Assembly (NCBI GenBank): GCA_003150615.1
Contig: QALN01000002.1
Location: 62,001-126,000, forward strand
Origin: Flavobacteriales bacterium
GTDB lineage: Bacteria; Bacteroidota; Bacteroidia; Flavobacteriales; UBA1820
DNA: 64,000 nucleotides
Reading direction: 5' to 3'
In this document: piece after piece, positions 26,801 to 35,224 of the stretch
Layout of the letters: the number at the start of each line of letters is the position of its first letter
Numbering within the stretch: the first letter of the stretch is position 1
The notes under the pieces: model-generated
Seen by the model: the letters and a program-made list of their open reading frames with translations, nothing else
Told to the model about the DNA's origin: nothing
Database searches by the model: none
Program-made: the position numbers and the translations under genes

Positions 26801-28718
26801 TGGCGATAATCCTATAGCTAGGCTTAATAAGATTAGGTCAATGATAGATAGGTTAAATACCAACGATAACGTCTTAAATAACATCAGGGATACTATTGAT
26901 GATATCATAGATATGAACATTAATGGTCTTGATCAGGATCAGGTTAAGGAGGCTATACAGACTTATAATGATCTTATGAATGATATTGACAACGGGAATG
27001 AAGTTGATCAGGATAAACTTAATGAGGCTATTGATATTATCAATAACTATTCTGATGAACCTCTTCTCCAGTTCGTGGAATGGATGAGGCTGTATGATAA
27101 TGGAAGTATGGTTGTCAAGGATTACGATAAGTCTATACCTATGGGTGATGTTCTCACGGAGAGCGAACCCGGAACATCCACCGGCAGGACGGAGGCCAAT
27201 GCCGCCCAGAATCCGGTAGTGTTGATGGCCCAGAAGAGAGAGATTGGCGGAGTCATGTATTATGAGGTAGGAGGGATGAGACTTGACAGGTTTATGGACG
27301 GTCTTGGGCTTAAAAGATCTGATGCCACTGATACTGATAATGGAAGGGTGATGGATTTCACCAACGGAACCGACATATTTACTGTTATAGAGTCGAATAA
27401 CCACTCAAGATGGATGATAAGCGAGGATGACGCTCAGGCTTTCGAGAACGCTACCGGTGTCATACTGGGGCGGCAGACCGCCTTATCGACCTCCAACTGG
27501 TTCATGGTGTATCGCAAGGGGCAGGATGGATCTGTTGTTCCTTATTATACAGGAGATGCATTTGGCTCTAATAATGAGTCGATAAATCAAGAAGCTGCGG
27601 CTAGTCTTCGTAAGAACGATATCGTGAGGTTCAAGGTAGATATGTTAGATCCTTATACCAAGGAATTGTATGATAAATACAATAGCCTTTATGCCGTTGA
27701 TCCTAATTCTGACGAGACCAAGTCTGCCCGTAGTGATTTGGTTAATAATATGGTTATTAAGATCGTGGATGGTGACGGTAATTTTGTCTCGGTGCTAAAA
27801 GCCAATGATCCAGACTCAAAAGGGAGTAACGCTGATTTAAGGAGTAGGGCCTTTGAGTTGTATAGGGATAATGTAGGATCTGTCGCTGGCGAGATTGATA
27901 TACCGTTCGTAGGCACAGTCACCAGTGTTTTGCCGGGAAGACCTAATTTTAGCGTAAGTGATGATAATGGGACGTTGATGGTATCCGAGAATGACTTTAC
28001 CAACGAGACGGTTGGTAAGGTCGAGAGTGTAGGATATATAGAGAACGGGGAGGTTACGATGAGGGATGATATTAAGTATAATATATTCCCGTTCTGTACG
28101 GCTATCGTCAGGGATAAGTATGGTGATTATAAAAATTCACGTATCCCGGTAGTAGCTATAAAGACAGGAAATGGAAGAAATTACCTGTACCCCGTAAGAT
28201 TGAAAAATCAGGATACATCATCATTCTCATCTATGATCGGATCGATGGCTGACAGAATTATAGAGGGTCTAGGTGGTGGAGTAAGTATTGATGATATAAT
28301 GGATCTTAACAACGCTATAGCCAGATCAGGGCTGGATAACAAGACATATATGATTCCGTTGGCGGGAGACGTGGATGTTATCAAGGGACGGTTAAAGGCT
28401 GTCAAGGAAGCCGCTAGTAAGATGCCTATGACCGCTGATGTAAGAGGATGGATAGGCGATTCTAGGACCAAGGAGGATATTTTGATGAATGACGTTACGA
28501 TCAACATCGATCTTAATAACGATCCTTTCATAGCCCCTAAGTTCAGGATGAGTATTAGGAGGGATGAGACGTTCTTCGAGGATACGGAGACCCCGTTCGT
28601 CAACCCGCCCGGTTCCCAATCGGAGTTCGCCTCGCCTACGAAAGCAGCCGAGGATAAGTCTTTGGTTTCCGACGGGAATGTCGTATCTGGAGAAAATGAA
28701 GCGGAAAATCCTTGCTAA
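23847..28718 (+). CDS. Large virion/cargo protein 3 with membrane-active region
   Basis: 1,623 residues from the ATG overlapping the upstream stop (MSNNNND); an ATG-like start 9 bases earlier is possible. A long Gly/Ala-rich hydrophobic region at about residues 235-290 (LLSGAAFTAGAVLSSYAFAG, then ARMGARIGATIAGMGKAV) could insert into or cross the membrane during DNA entry. A heptad-like coiled coil lies at about residues 705-780 (LRKLTDDIQKMEKNVLKLQQ). No RNA polymerase DxDxD motif was found, so it is not the crAss virion polymerase by eye. Confidence 0.6.
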   Translation: MSNNNNDIGNVMKSQGYYVPTPSIPSPMPSKDNISSIPIPVGMRGSSDMDNDVLSREGSRSIPSLVEGIKNSVETSYHDDVKARNPLFQMINETGIPKGNYDITGSRINLRDSRYRLSTGEWIPKYESYINNVDNDDRLSRSQSGWEKTYRGLGKFIYKSALYGIGGVGQSVYGLKELVTKGTLSAMYDNSFARWLDDMDKRGDYTLNHYYSKEERDAGFLKSMFTTNFWTNDLLSGAAFTAGAVLSSYAFAGAGLMNAARMGARIGATIAGMGKAVSATKTGFNAMLRAARIGRGIGKGLDNLTFIGTSTLWEASVESRSGLMESEENFKQAYRNAYGREASYEELMKFRADNADAANAIFAANIGILTLSNIAMFGDMFGMDLGVDKFIKRNIFGVGAERMDNGTLRIITPKKWQKIAGNTFNIIKRPVSEGLYEEGLQGVASKSAEDWVESRYNPMAIRQNIGYMEAIKNGFKETYGSNQGWKEIGIGMIIGSVMGVKTIGGIKEWSQDMSRNKGMVEAYNTNAGALTTAAIRAIRGSMALNTQLSGLSTDNNADDIPNSRIVDKTFSDAVFNRLRYDQEMGMLDDTKENFKTVIESIPNSDIASDMNMTDEQVNEYKSNLVGEFNKKVDNFTMASRFADSLTDGISNRSFNTYISNMAYNGLEAKDNLDDIANQLGRIYNTDIGPALDIYSRLNPDSSRDLKKLRKLTDDIQKMEKNVLKLQQSITSKEALESDKVKLAKENDRLLKLTEDRIALERRLATLVNSETDISKLLLNRNESRISAADLMSAYETIVGFENAVSIRGVDNYKEAMALLSEYRHNLVAYKNINESLRRMRDRRFIRSQERGFMKVLSNIWGKTYEEDDSKYDFRNTDDPDANSLYANDQAIDKAYQDGLIGEDEAFMFKTYNHMIARSMENDIKADEGGIVENVPDNEDIINPSDDRINNIAIKIWNGNEDILSPRERQIYDNNKDRINDLVNGFGDNPIARLNKIRSMIDRLNTNDNVLNNIRDTIDDIIDMNINGLDQDQVKEAIQTYNDLMNDIDNGNEVDQDKLNEAIDIINNYSDEPLLQFVEWMRLYDNGSMVVKDYDKSIPMGDVLTESEPGTSTGRTEANAAQNPVVLMAQKREIGGVMYYEVGGMRLDRFMDGLGLKRSDATDTDNGRVMDFTNGTDIFTVIESNNHSRWMISEDDAQAFENATGVILGRQTALSTSNWFMVYRKGQDGSVVPYYTGDAFGSNNESINQEAAASLRKNDIVRFKVDMLDPYTKELYDKYNSLYAVDPNSDETKSARSDLVNNMVIKIVDGDGNFVSVLKANDPDSKGSNADLRSRAFELYRDNVGSVAGEIDIPFVGTVTSVLPGRPNFSVSDDNGTLMVSENDFTNETVGKVESVGYIENGEVTMRDDIKYNIFPFCTAIVRDKYGDYKNSRIPVVAIKTGNGRNYLYPVRLKNQDTSSFSSMIGSMADRIIEGLGGGVSIDDIMDLNNAIARSGLDNKTYMIPLAGDVDVIKGRLKAVKEAASKMPMTADVRGWIGDSRTKEDILMNDVTINIDLNNDPFIAPKFRMSIRRDETFFEDTETPFVNPPGSQSEFASPTKAAEDKSLVSDGNVVSGENEAENPC

Positions 28719-28734
28719 ATAAATTATCTTGATT

Positions 28735-28742
28735 TATCTTTG
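28735..28742 (+). promoter_or_regulatory. -7 box TATCTTTG of leader A
   Basis: TAnnTTTG match; hairpin 1 of the leader begins 5 nt after it. Confidence 0.7.
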
Positions 28743-28746
28743 CGGT

Positions 28747-28820
28747 GTCAGTCCATCACCTGACGAGTAAGATATTTAAAAGTTGGTCCCTGTCGGGTGT
28801 GTGATGGCCCCGGTGGGGAC
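28747..28820 (+). ncRNA. Kissing-loop leader RNA, copy A
   Basis: Hairpin 1: GTCAG/CTGAC (28747-28751, 28760-28764), loop TCCATCAC. Hairpin 2: GTCCC/GGGAC (28786-28790, 28816-28820) plus CGGG/CCCG, with a loop containing GTGATGG (28801-28807). CCATCAC in loop 1 and GTGATGG in loop 2 are perfect complements over 7 bp. Hairpin 2 ends 10 nt before the ATG and is followed by TCTTTATATT. A nested alternative (AGTCC with GGACT) also exists in this copy. Confidence 0.65.
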
Positions 28821-28830
28821 TCTTTATATT

Positions 28831-29415
28831 ATGCAGTTAGATAGTTTTTTACATCGGAAAATTATGCAAGACCTACGCATCCAGCGAGTGAAGGTCTTGA
28901 TGATGTTATACACCAGTCATTATTTTGTCAATAACAGACAAAGGCAGTTGCTTGACCATACATACGCTTTAAGCAGAAGTCAGGCTTTCGATTATATGAC
29001 GGAGTTCAATGAAAGACTTAGTGATAAGATAGGTATAGAATGTACGATGGATATTCTTCTACCTACCGATGATGATAATGCTAATATCATAATCGAGTAC
29101 AATGGCATCATTAAGAAGTTGATGAGGGAAGCCGAGAAGCTGGAACTTGACACTGACGTTATTAAGGATATGATGCGCGATCTACTTAATGAGTTGAAAG
29201 ATTATGTTGATCTTAATATCTTGATATTTGACGTAATCCAGTTACTTATAAAATACAATCTATTTAGGTTGGATGCCATAACCGAGCAGGAGTTCAAGGA
29301 CTCTTTCGTCAGGATGGATAGTAGGAATATGGAGATAAAGAAATTAACTTTATCTGATATTAAGAAGGTGGTGATGATGATGGAGGATAGATATAGTTAT
29401 ATTTCGTCTATATGA
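28831..29415 (+). CDS. Unknown helical protein behind leader A
   Basis: 194 residues starting MQLDSFLHRKIMQDLRIQRV; the start is fixed by the leader end TTTATATT-ATG, shared with two sister genes. It is almost wholly helical; a region near residues 45-60 (YALSRSQAFDYMTEFNERL) could be an HTH-like recognition region. I do not recognise a family. Because the three other genes behind such leaders are BRO or Rha type, a regulatory role is a reasonable guess. Confidence 0.55.
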   Translation: MQLDSFLHRKIMQDLRIQRVKVLMMLYTSHYFVNNRQRQLLDHTYALSRSQAFDYMTEFNERLSDKIGIECTMDILLPTDDDNANIIIEYNGIIKKLMREAEKLELDTDVIKDMMRDLLNELKDYVDLNILIFDVIQLLIKYNLFRLDAITEQEFKDSFVRMDSRNMEIKKLTLSDIKKVVMMMEDRYSYISSI

Positions 29416-29486
29416 TAGACAAATATAATTGATTACGTTTTTTGTAAAAATATCTCCTATTTGTTTGTTGTTTTAAAATAAGTGTC

Positions 29487-29494
29487 TATATTTG
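29487..29494 (+). promoter_or_regulatory. -7 box TATATTTG of leader B
   Basis: TAnnTTTG match, 5 nt before hairpin 1. Confidence 0.7.
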
Positions 29495-29498
29495 CGGT

Positions 29499-29595
29499 GT
29501 CTATCCGTTGCTAGACCAGAAGAAGATATTAATATCGCTTAGGCGTAGGCGATAAATGAGAGCTATCAGTGGAGTAACGGACGCTGGTGGCTCTC
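29499..29595 (+). ncRNA. Kissing-loop leader RNA, copy B
   Basis: Hairpin 1: GTCTA/TAGAC with the 8-nt loop TCCGTTGC (29504-29511). Middle hairpin: TATCGC/GCGATA. Hairpin 2: 12 bp, GAGAGCTATCAG (29558-29569) with CTGGTGGCTCTC (29584-29595), with a loop holding GTAACGGA (29574-29581). All eight bases of loop 1 can pair with loop 2 (one G-U). Hairpin 2 ends 13 nt before the BRO gene's ATG. Confidence 0.7.
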
Positions 29596-29608
29596 GTTGT
29601 TTTATATT

Positions 29609-30163
29609 ATGGATGATAATTTAAAATTGTTTGAGAATCCTGATTTTGGGGATGTAAGAGTATTATTAGACGAGAAAAGCAATCCATGGTTTGTTGGTAA
29701 TGACATAGCCAGATGTCTTGGTTATGAAAACTTAGGGAACGCTGTAAAAAGGTTTGTTGATGATGAGGATTCTATCATTCTTACAAGTGATTGTAAATCA
29801 ATGGGGTTTAAAATAAACCCCCTTATAAATCAGGCTGTTAGGGAGATCAAATTAATCAATGAATCAGGGATGTATTCTTTGATTATGTCATCTAAGATGG
29901 AATCTGCCAAGAAATTCAAAAAATGGGTAACATCGGAGGTTCTTCCTTCTATTAGAAAAACAGGCTCCTATTCTATGCCATCAAAGAATGAACTTCCATC
30001 TGATTATATAGAGGCATTAGAGGCTTTACTTAAATCGGAAAAGGAGAAGCGTGCGTTAGCTGAGGCGAAAAAAGCGGCAGAGGAAGCCAAAAGGATATCT
30101 GATAATATCATCAAAGAACAGGTTCCTATGGTTGAGTTTGCTAAGACAGCCGAAATAGCCTAA
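29609..30163 (+). CDS. BRO-N antirepressor, N-terminal half of a split BRO-KilAC protein
   Basis: 184 residues. BRO-N domain at about residues 10-110: VRVLLDEKSNPWFVGNDIAR, CLGYENLGNAVKRFVDDED, then NESGMYSLIMSSK and WVTSEVLPSIRKTG. A Lys/Glu/Ala coiled coil follows (EKRALAEAKKAAEEAKR), then MVEFAKTAEIA and TAA. In full-length phage antirepressors this is where the KilAC domain starts, and here that domain continues in the same frame three codons after the TAA. Confidence 0.85.
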   Translation: MDDNLKLFENPDFGDVRVLLDEKSNPWFVGNDIARCLGYENLGNAVKRFVDDEDSIILTSDCKSMGFKINPLINQAVREIKLINESGMYSLIMSSKMESAKKFKKWVTSEVLPSIRKTGSYSMPSKNELPSDYIEALEALLKSEKEKRALAEAKKAAEEAKRISDNIIKEQVPMVEFAKTAEIA

Positions 30164-30172
30164 GAGACAGAT

Positions 30173-30499
30173 ATGTTGATCAGAGAGGTTCGGGAAAAGC
30201 TGGAGGCTCATGGGTATGATATAGCGGAGAAGAATCTTCGTATATTGCTTGAGGATAATAAGTTCTTCGCCAAAACCGGTAAGAGATGGTTGCTTTCCCA
30301 AAGGATGATAGATCGTGGTTACGCTCGTTACAGGTATCGTGATGACGATGAGTTCTATGGGACTAACACCGTCTATGTGACTCCTAAGGGATTCCAGTGG
30401 ATCGTGTCTAAGATATCTAGGGAATGGATGCCTAGGTTCTTGGAGTTGAAAGGTAGGGTTCTCAGTAGATCGGATAAAAATATTTTTGCTAAACAATAA
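30173..30499 (+). CDS. KilAC (ANT) domain protein, C-terminal half of the split antirepressor
   Basis: 108 residues with the KilAC pattern: LIREVREKLEAHGYDIAEKN, then LLEDNKFFAKTGKRW, and VYVTPKGFQWIVSKI. It starts at an ATG 10 bases after the BRO stop, in the same frame, and so may be made by re-initiation or by read-through as a fusion. KilAC domains usually form the C-terminus of one BRO-KilAC antirepressor. Confidence 0.8.
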   Translation: MLIREVREKLEAHGYDIAEKNLRILLEDNKFFAKTGKRWLLSQRMIDRGYARYRYRDDDEFYGTNTVYVTPKGFQWIVSKISREWMPRFLELKGRVLSRSDKNIFAKQ

Positions 30500-30609
30500 G
30501 TTCCGTTTTTATAGTTTTAGGATTGAGTTTTTTGTTTGTCCGTGAGGATCGGCAAAATGATTTGTGCTTTTCAATAGAAACATAAGGTTTGTTATTATTG
30601 TTATTTGGC

Positions 30610-30637
30610 TCCCGTCCGCTCGTGAGAGTAGGCGGGA
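30610..30637 (+). terminator. Hairpin with GTGA tetraloop before the 745-residue gene
   Basis: TCCCG..CC..CTC-GTGA-GAG..GG.CGGGA followed by TTTTC. It separates the KilAC gene from the next promoter. A looser hairpin with the same GTCC-GTGA-GGAT core lies at 30538-30549. Confidence 0.6.
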
Positions 30638-30643
30638 TTTTCA

Positions 30644-30651
30644 TATCTTTG
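30644..30651 (+). promoter_or_regulatory. -7 box TATCTTTG
   Basis: TAnnTTTG match 18 nt before the ATG. Confidence 0.65.
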
Positions 30652-30669
30652 TAACAAAACGATTTAGCT

Positions 30670-32907
30670 ATGGGTAGATCTTGTTATGTTATAAAAAATA
30701 AGGAGGGTGGGGTAGATAATGTCCTTGCCCCGAACGACCAACCATCCGGATTATACCAAAGGGCGATGGAGGTGCTTGGTGACCAGAAGCAGGCCTTATC
30801 GGTCTGGGGTACGGCCTACTCCCCCGACTTCGTGTCTTTCTTTGGCGATTGGATGTCCATGCCATCAGAATACGGCTTAGATAGCAATGGGGAGCCTAGG
30901 TATGATGATGTCATGTCCTTTATCAAACAAAAGAATTATGCTGTGGGTAATTTCATGGCTGACGAGGTTAAGGATATCAATAATACCATTACTTCCCTGG
31001 GCGTTGATAATATTAATGATCTTAACGATATGATCGTACCTAACTTCCTTTCCGGCGGTGATATATTCATCAACAGATATAATCTTGAACGATCCGGGAT
31101 GTATGATGCTGATGAGATTGATAATATCATGACTAACCGATTGGAGTATGAGCGGGTAAGGGATATGATGAGGAGGATTGTCGATTTTATGTCTGAGGGG
31201 GATCTCAATGAGAAGGATACATATTTCTTGTCCTCCGAATCAGGCCTTGGTGATGATTATATGATATATGAGGATGTGTATGATTCATTGGGAAAGAGAA
31301 GAGCCTTGAATCCAATAGAGGTAAGGGATACGATCATGAGGGCGGTAGGCGGTATCAGCGACCGCCGGGAGTTTGACCGGGCTTTCACCTCCGTCCCCTA
31401 CCCTTCCTTGGCGCTCCGGTATCAGGAGGATCAGGATTACGCAGATCGGATGTATGACATGTATCGTAATATGACCCGTATGGAGGTTCGGAGTCAGGAC
31501 GGAAATACGATTACCGACTCATATTCCAATAGCACCATACCGTATATCAGTATGCCTAAGGACATGAAAGGTCTAAGGGATAAGGTTGGGGAAATGATCA
31601 ATATGGACGATTTTAAGGACATCAAGGATGTTGCCGGACGTCTATATGACATAGCCATGGATCTTTCCGATATGGGCGTTGATATAAGCGAGGCGATTAG
31701 CGATGAGATGGTTATATCTAGGCCGGAGGATATCCGTGACCTTATGGCATCGTTGGATGTCATGTTATCTTCTATACAGAATGGTGATCCGGTATATGAT
31801 GACTTTATTTCCGATCTTGATAGGATAACAGGGAAAGGGAATCCGATATATGAGGTTCAGGATACTTACTTTACCGGGGATAGGATGGTGTATGTAAGGT
31901 CCGGGAAAACATCTCCTTCCGATATGTATGACAGGAACATGTTGTATGTAGGTAGAAATATATACCATAACACGACCCCGATAACCGACACCGATCAGGC
32001 CTATGAGGTGCTGGCTGATATCGGGATAGCCCAGCCCTCGTACTTACCTACAGGCGTGGTTCCCCATGGGGCTTCTCGATCTGATATTGGCGTGGTCAAG
32101 GATAATATCAAGAAGTTGGTTATGGATAACATCTCATCCTCCAATACGGAGAGTATGATCCTTGCCAGATTGATATATCAACATCCCGTTACCTCTAAGG
32201 TGGATGATGTCGATATTGATCGGGAGTTCAGGAGATACGAGGCTAGACAGGGGAAGGATCGGGATTTTATCAAATCCTGTATCTCGTTGAGGAAAATCCA
32301 GATCAAGGAAAGGTTAAAAAAATCGGATTTATATAATAATGTCTTGCGTTTCCTTGATTTTAATGGATTTTATAACGTATCTTTGAACCACCATGACAGA
32401 GGTACGTTAAAAAACATAGAGATATCGTTGCCGGATGGTCAGGTAAGAGATCTGTTGTTTGATGTGGCTATCGAGTCCAGCGACAGCAGCATGAGGGATC
32501 TTTTCTATCTGGATAGACAGGATAGGATGATGGATGTCGGGTTTTACAGGTATCTGTACCAAAGGAATCCGGGCCTGCTCCGGGAGGTCAACGGCGGTGT
32601 CGAGGCGAGACCGGACGGCTTGTTCTTGGCTCGTGGAAGGTATGATGATTTCGTGTCTTTCCAATCTGGTCTATATGAGAAGGTGGGTGAGACGGTTAAT
32701 GGCGGGATATATAGCTTCGTGGATAATTTTATATATTCGGACCCATCATCATATCAGGATAGTATGGTACGAAAGATAGGTGACGTTACGGTAAGAAGTG
32801 ACGATAACCGTCTATCAAGGGTAGAGGATAATCCCTCATCCAGTAAGATAATTAATGAATACACTGCTAATACAAATAGGTTGATGCGAGATTTTTCATG
32901 TAATTAA
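30670..32907 (+). CDS. Large virion protein sharing an N-terminal module with the 2,149-residue giant
   Basis: 745 residues, acidic. Residues 1-55 (SCYVIKNKEGGVDNVLAPND ... YSPDFVSFFGDWM) align with the start of the giant at 42.1 kb (SCVIKRNSKGKITRVLTPSG ... YNDKFRSKFGDWT). The F-x-x-x-FGDW signature recurs in large polyvalent phage proteins, from memory. The remainder is helical with many Asp and Met, and no enzyme motif was recognised. A shared packaging or ejection signal is a plausible meaning of the common N-terminus. Confidence 0.6.
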   Translation: MGRSCYVIKNKEGGVDNVLAPNDQPSGLYQRAMEVLGDQKQALSVWGTAYSPDFVSFFGDWMSMPSEYGLDSNGEPRYDDVMSFIKQKNYAVGNFMADEVKDINNTITSLGVDNINDLNDMIVPNFLSGGDIFINRYNLERSGMYDADEIDNIMTNRLEYERVRDMMRRIVDFMSEGDLNEKDTYFLSSESGLGDDYMIYEDVYDSLGKRRALNPIEVRDTIMRAVGGISDRREFDRAFTSVPYPSLALRYQEDQDYADRMYDMYRNMTRMEVRSQDGNTITDSYSNSTIPYISMPKDMKGLRDKVGEMINMDDFKDIKDVAGRLYDIAMDLSDMGVDISEAISDEMVISRPEDIRDLMASLDVMLSSIQNGDPVYDDFISDLDRITGKGNPIYEVQDTYFTGDRMVYVRSGKTSPSDMYDRNMLYVGRNIYHNTTPITDTDQAYEVLADIGIAQPSYLPTGVVPHGASRSDIGVVKDNIKKLVMDNISSSNTESMILARLIYQHPVTSKVDDVDIDREFRRYEARQGKDRDFIKSCISLRKIQIKERLKKSDLYNNVLRFLDFNGFYNVSLNHHDRGTLKNIEISLPDGQVRDLLFDVAIESSDSSMRDLFYLDRQDRMMDVGFYRYLYQRNPGLLREVNGGVEARPDGLFLARGRYDDFVSFQSGLYEKVGETVNGGIYSFVDNFIYSDPSSYQDSMVRKIGDVTVRSDDNRLSRVEDNPSSSKIINEYTANTNRLMRDFSCN

Positions 32908-32916
32908 TCTCTCTTT

Positions 32917-32932
32917 GACGTCGTGAGACGTT
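32917..32932 (+). terminator. Terminator with GTGA tetraloop
   Basis: ACGTC-GTGA-GACGT, a perfect 5-bp stem extended by a G-U pair, followed by TTTCTTT. Confidence 0.7.
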
Positions 32933-32961
32933 TTCTTTCGAGCATTGAAACATCGAATTTA

Positions 32962-33003
32962 TAGATTTGCATGAATCCGGGCCGTAGTGATACGTTCCGG
33001 ATT
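32962..33003 (+). promoter_or_regulatory. Promoter plus hairpin, possible short leader or tiny RNA
   Basis: A -7 box TAGATTTG (32962-32969) is followed directly by the stem AATCCGG..CGTA-GTGA-TACG..CCGGATT (32974-33003 with T-rich 3' side) and seven T. A transcript from this box would be terminated almost at once, giving a short structured RNA. The rest of the gap up to 33178 holds a small GTGA/TCAC inverted repeat and a CCCGCC-ATCA-GGTGGG hairpin at 33111-33126. Confidence 0.45.
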
Positions 33004-33178
33004 TTTTTGTCTTGTACCGGTTCTTATTAATACCAATTGCATGACATGACGTGCCTTGATGGTGACATATATCACGATCCCAGGATTATTAATTTTTGAA
33101 CTTTGTAACGCCCGCCATCAGGTGGGTTTATTATTAATTCAAAAATAAATAGACATAGGTACAAGTGGAGACAAAATC

Positions 33179-34180
33179 GTGCTGTTAGACGGCATGGGTT
33201 CCGGGAGCGGTAGCGCCGCTAACGGTTTATTATCTATGATTCCGGGTATGTTTACCAGCCTTTTGGGTGGAAATAAGATGGATCCGAATCTAGTCGCGGC
33301 GTTGATGAACGGCCGTAACAACCAAGACCAGTTCGGAGGAGCCAACGGCTGGTGGTTATGGATCATCGTCCTGTTCTGGTTGTGGGGCGGACGTGGCTTC
33401 GGAAATGGCTTTGGCAATAGCAATGAATGTTGCGCTAACGGTCTTCCGGCTCAATTGAACAACGACTATGGTCGTGAGTTACTGATGCAGGCTATCCAAG
33501 GTAACAGAAGCGCTATCGACCAGATCTCTAACGCCCTTAACTGTTCTACCTCTCAATTACAAAACGCTATCTGTAACGTACAAGGCGCTATTGATAAGGT
33601 GGCCGGTCAGGTAGGTATGACTTCTCAGGCCGTTATCAACGCCGTACAGCAACAAGGATGTGAGATCGGTAACCAGATTAGCGCATGTTGCTGCAACTTA
33701 CAAAGCGCTATGGCTAGTGGATTTAACAACATCCAACATTCGTTAGACACCGTAGGATGTAATATCCAGAACGCTATCACCCGTCAGGGATATGAGAATC
33801 AGTTGGCTATTACCGGTCAGACGAACGTATTGCAGAACAACTTGACTAACGGCTTCAATAACGTTATTCAATCCAACCAAGCCCAGACTCAGGCGTTGGC
33901 TGCTAAGATAGATCTTCAAACTCAAATCATCAATGACAAGTTCTGTCAACTTGAGATGCGTGAGATGCAGAATACTATCCAACAGCTTCGTGAGGAGAAA
34001 CAGGCTTTGGCTACTTCCGCCATCACCCAACAACAGACACAGAACATCGTTAGCCAGTTAGCTCCAAAGGCTCCGGTTCCAGCCTACGTTGTACAGAACC
34101 CGGGTTGCTGCTATACTCCTACCGTAAGGGTGGCTAACGAATGTGGATGCGCTTGCGGCACTACTAACGCCGTATTATAA
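33179..34180 (+). CDS. Membrane-anchored Cys/Asn/Gln-rich virion-region protein
   Basis: 333 residues from GTG (an in-frame ATG follows at 33194). Gly/Ser-rich start, a Trp-rich membrane segment at about residues 58-75 (NGWWLWIIVLFWLWGGRGFG), then a long Gln/Asn-rich helical region with a regular pattern (CNLQSAMASGFNNIQHSLDT) and many paired cysteines (ISACCC, NECC, PGCCY). Such proteins are common hypothetical members of gut-phage late regions. Function is unknown; a disulfide-linked membrane or virion fibre is possible. Confidence 0.6.
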   Translation: MLLDGMGSGSGSAANGLLSMIPGMFTSLLGGNKMDPNLVAALMNGRNNQDQFGGANGWWLWIIVLFWLWGGRGFGNGFGNSNECCANGLPAQLNNDYGRELLMQAIQGNRSAIDQISNALNCSTSQLQNAICNVQGAIDKVAGQVGMTSQAVINAVQQQGCEIGNQISACCCNLQSAMASGFNNIQHSLDTVGCNIQNAITRQGYENQLAITGQTNVLQNNLTNGFNNVIQSNQAQTQALAAKIDLQTQIINDKFCQLEMREMQNTIQQLREEKQALATSAITQQQTQNIVSQLAPKAPVPAYVVQNPGCCYTPTVRVANECGCACGTTNAVL

Positions 34181-34194
34181 GAAAGGGGGACAAT

Positions 34195-34677
34195 ATGGCT
34201 GATTTCAGAGGATATATGATCGGTTCATTCGCCTCCTCTCGTCTTGACAGGGGAGGCATCCCGGTAGTAGCCACTACTGGAAAGGTATCTGACGCTTCTG
34301 CGGCCGAACCTACGGTTGATTTTGGCATCAATCCGTGTCAGTGGAACTCACTACCTCCGGAAGGAATATTGTTATGGAAAGTCCGTCATCCGGTGACGGA
34401 GACAGAGGCTAGTTATCCCGCCACGATCGTTCTTCCGTCTGGCTTATCCACTACCACTCCTATTACGGTATCCAACGCCGGGGTTATCGTCAACAAGACA
34501 CCTATAGTGGATAAGGTTGGGGCACATATGACAGGGCAGGATATTACGACTCCCGTGGCTTCTAGTGATCCTATAGTAGGGGCCTACACCGAGCATCTTG
34601 TGTATTATAACAAATGCACCGGCGTGTTCAGGATGTTGGGTCATACGGCTACGGCGGCTACCGCCCCTAGCGCATGA
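34195..34677 (+). CDS. Small virion-region protein, unknown
   Basis: 160 residues, beta-rich and Thr/Ala/Pro-rich (FRGYMIGSFASSRLDRGGIP; then PCQWNSLPPEGILLWKV). It starts 14 bases after the Cys/Gln-rich gene and probably shares its transcript. From memory, this pair recurs in gut phages. A decoration or minor structural protein is possible. Confidence 0.55.
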   Translation: MADFRGYMIGSFASSRLDRGGIPVVATTGKVSDASAAEPTVDFGINPCQWNSLPPEGILLWKVRHPVTETEASYPATIVLPSGLSTTTPITVSNAGVIVNKTPIVDKVGAHMTGQDITTPVASSDPIVGAYTEHLVYYNKCTGVFRMLGHTATAATAPSA

Positions 34678-34695
34678 ATTTACTAAGAAAGAACA

Positions 34696-34711
34696 GGGAG
34701 GGTAACCTCCC
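34696..34711 (+). promoter_or_regulatory. Intercistronic GTAA-tetraloop hairpin
   Basis: GGGAGG-GTAA-CCTCCC, a perfect 6-bp stem with a GNRA loop, followed by only ATTTAAAAA. It may be an RNA-stability element or weak attenuator rather than a full terminator. Confidence 0.5.
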
Positions 34712-34734
34712 TCCCATTTAAAAAGATCGTTATT

Positions 34735-35223
34735 ATGTTTAAGGATTTAAAGAAAGGATATCAGGTTTATACGTTGGATACCTCAGGGGTTCCTAAATTC
34801 TTTATGGGTACGGTGGTTAACGTCTCGGAGCCTAGGTTCGCCCAGTCCCAGTTAGGTCAGTATCAGCAGTTGCAAGATCGGGTTATGGATCTTACTATAG
34901 AGGTGGACGGGAAGTCCATGACATACGTAGTTCCAGAGAACCAGAACGTGGCTATGGCCAACGGCATTACGCTAGCCTGCTCCGTGGATCCGATAATGAA
35001 CCACCTGAACGCCATGAAACGAACCAGTACGGATATCGTGAATAGCGTGGATAAGAATAAGGAGATCATAGAGGCATGCGACAGTATCTTGGAGGATATC
35101 AATCCTACTTTTAAGCAGACTAAGGATCAAGACCGAAAGATTAAGAATCTTGAGGAGAAGGTCGATAGGATGGGGTCTTCTTTCGATGAGTTAAAAGAGT
35201 TGTTAATTAAAAAATTAGGTTAA
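34735..35223 (+). CDS. Small coiled-coil protein of the late accessory cluster
   Basis: 162 residues. The N-terminal half is a beta barrel-like domain (FKDLKKGYQVYTLDTSGVPK, then MTYVVPENQNVA); the C-terminal half is a coiled coil (DRKIKNLEEKVDRMGSSFDE). The next gene starts 1 base after its stop codon. The function is unknown. Confidence 0.6.
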   Translation: MFKDLKKGYQVYTLDTSGVPKFFMGTVVNVSEPRFAQSQLGQYQQLQDRVMDLTIEVDGKSMTYVVPENQNVAMANGITLACSVDPIMNHLNAMKRTSTDIVNSVDKNKEIIEACDSILEDINPTFKQTKDQDRKIKNLEEKVDRMGSSFDELKELLIKKLG

Positions 35224-35224
35224 G

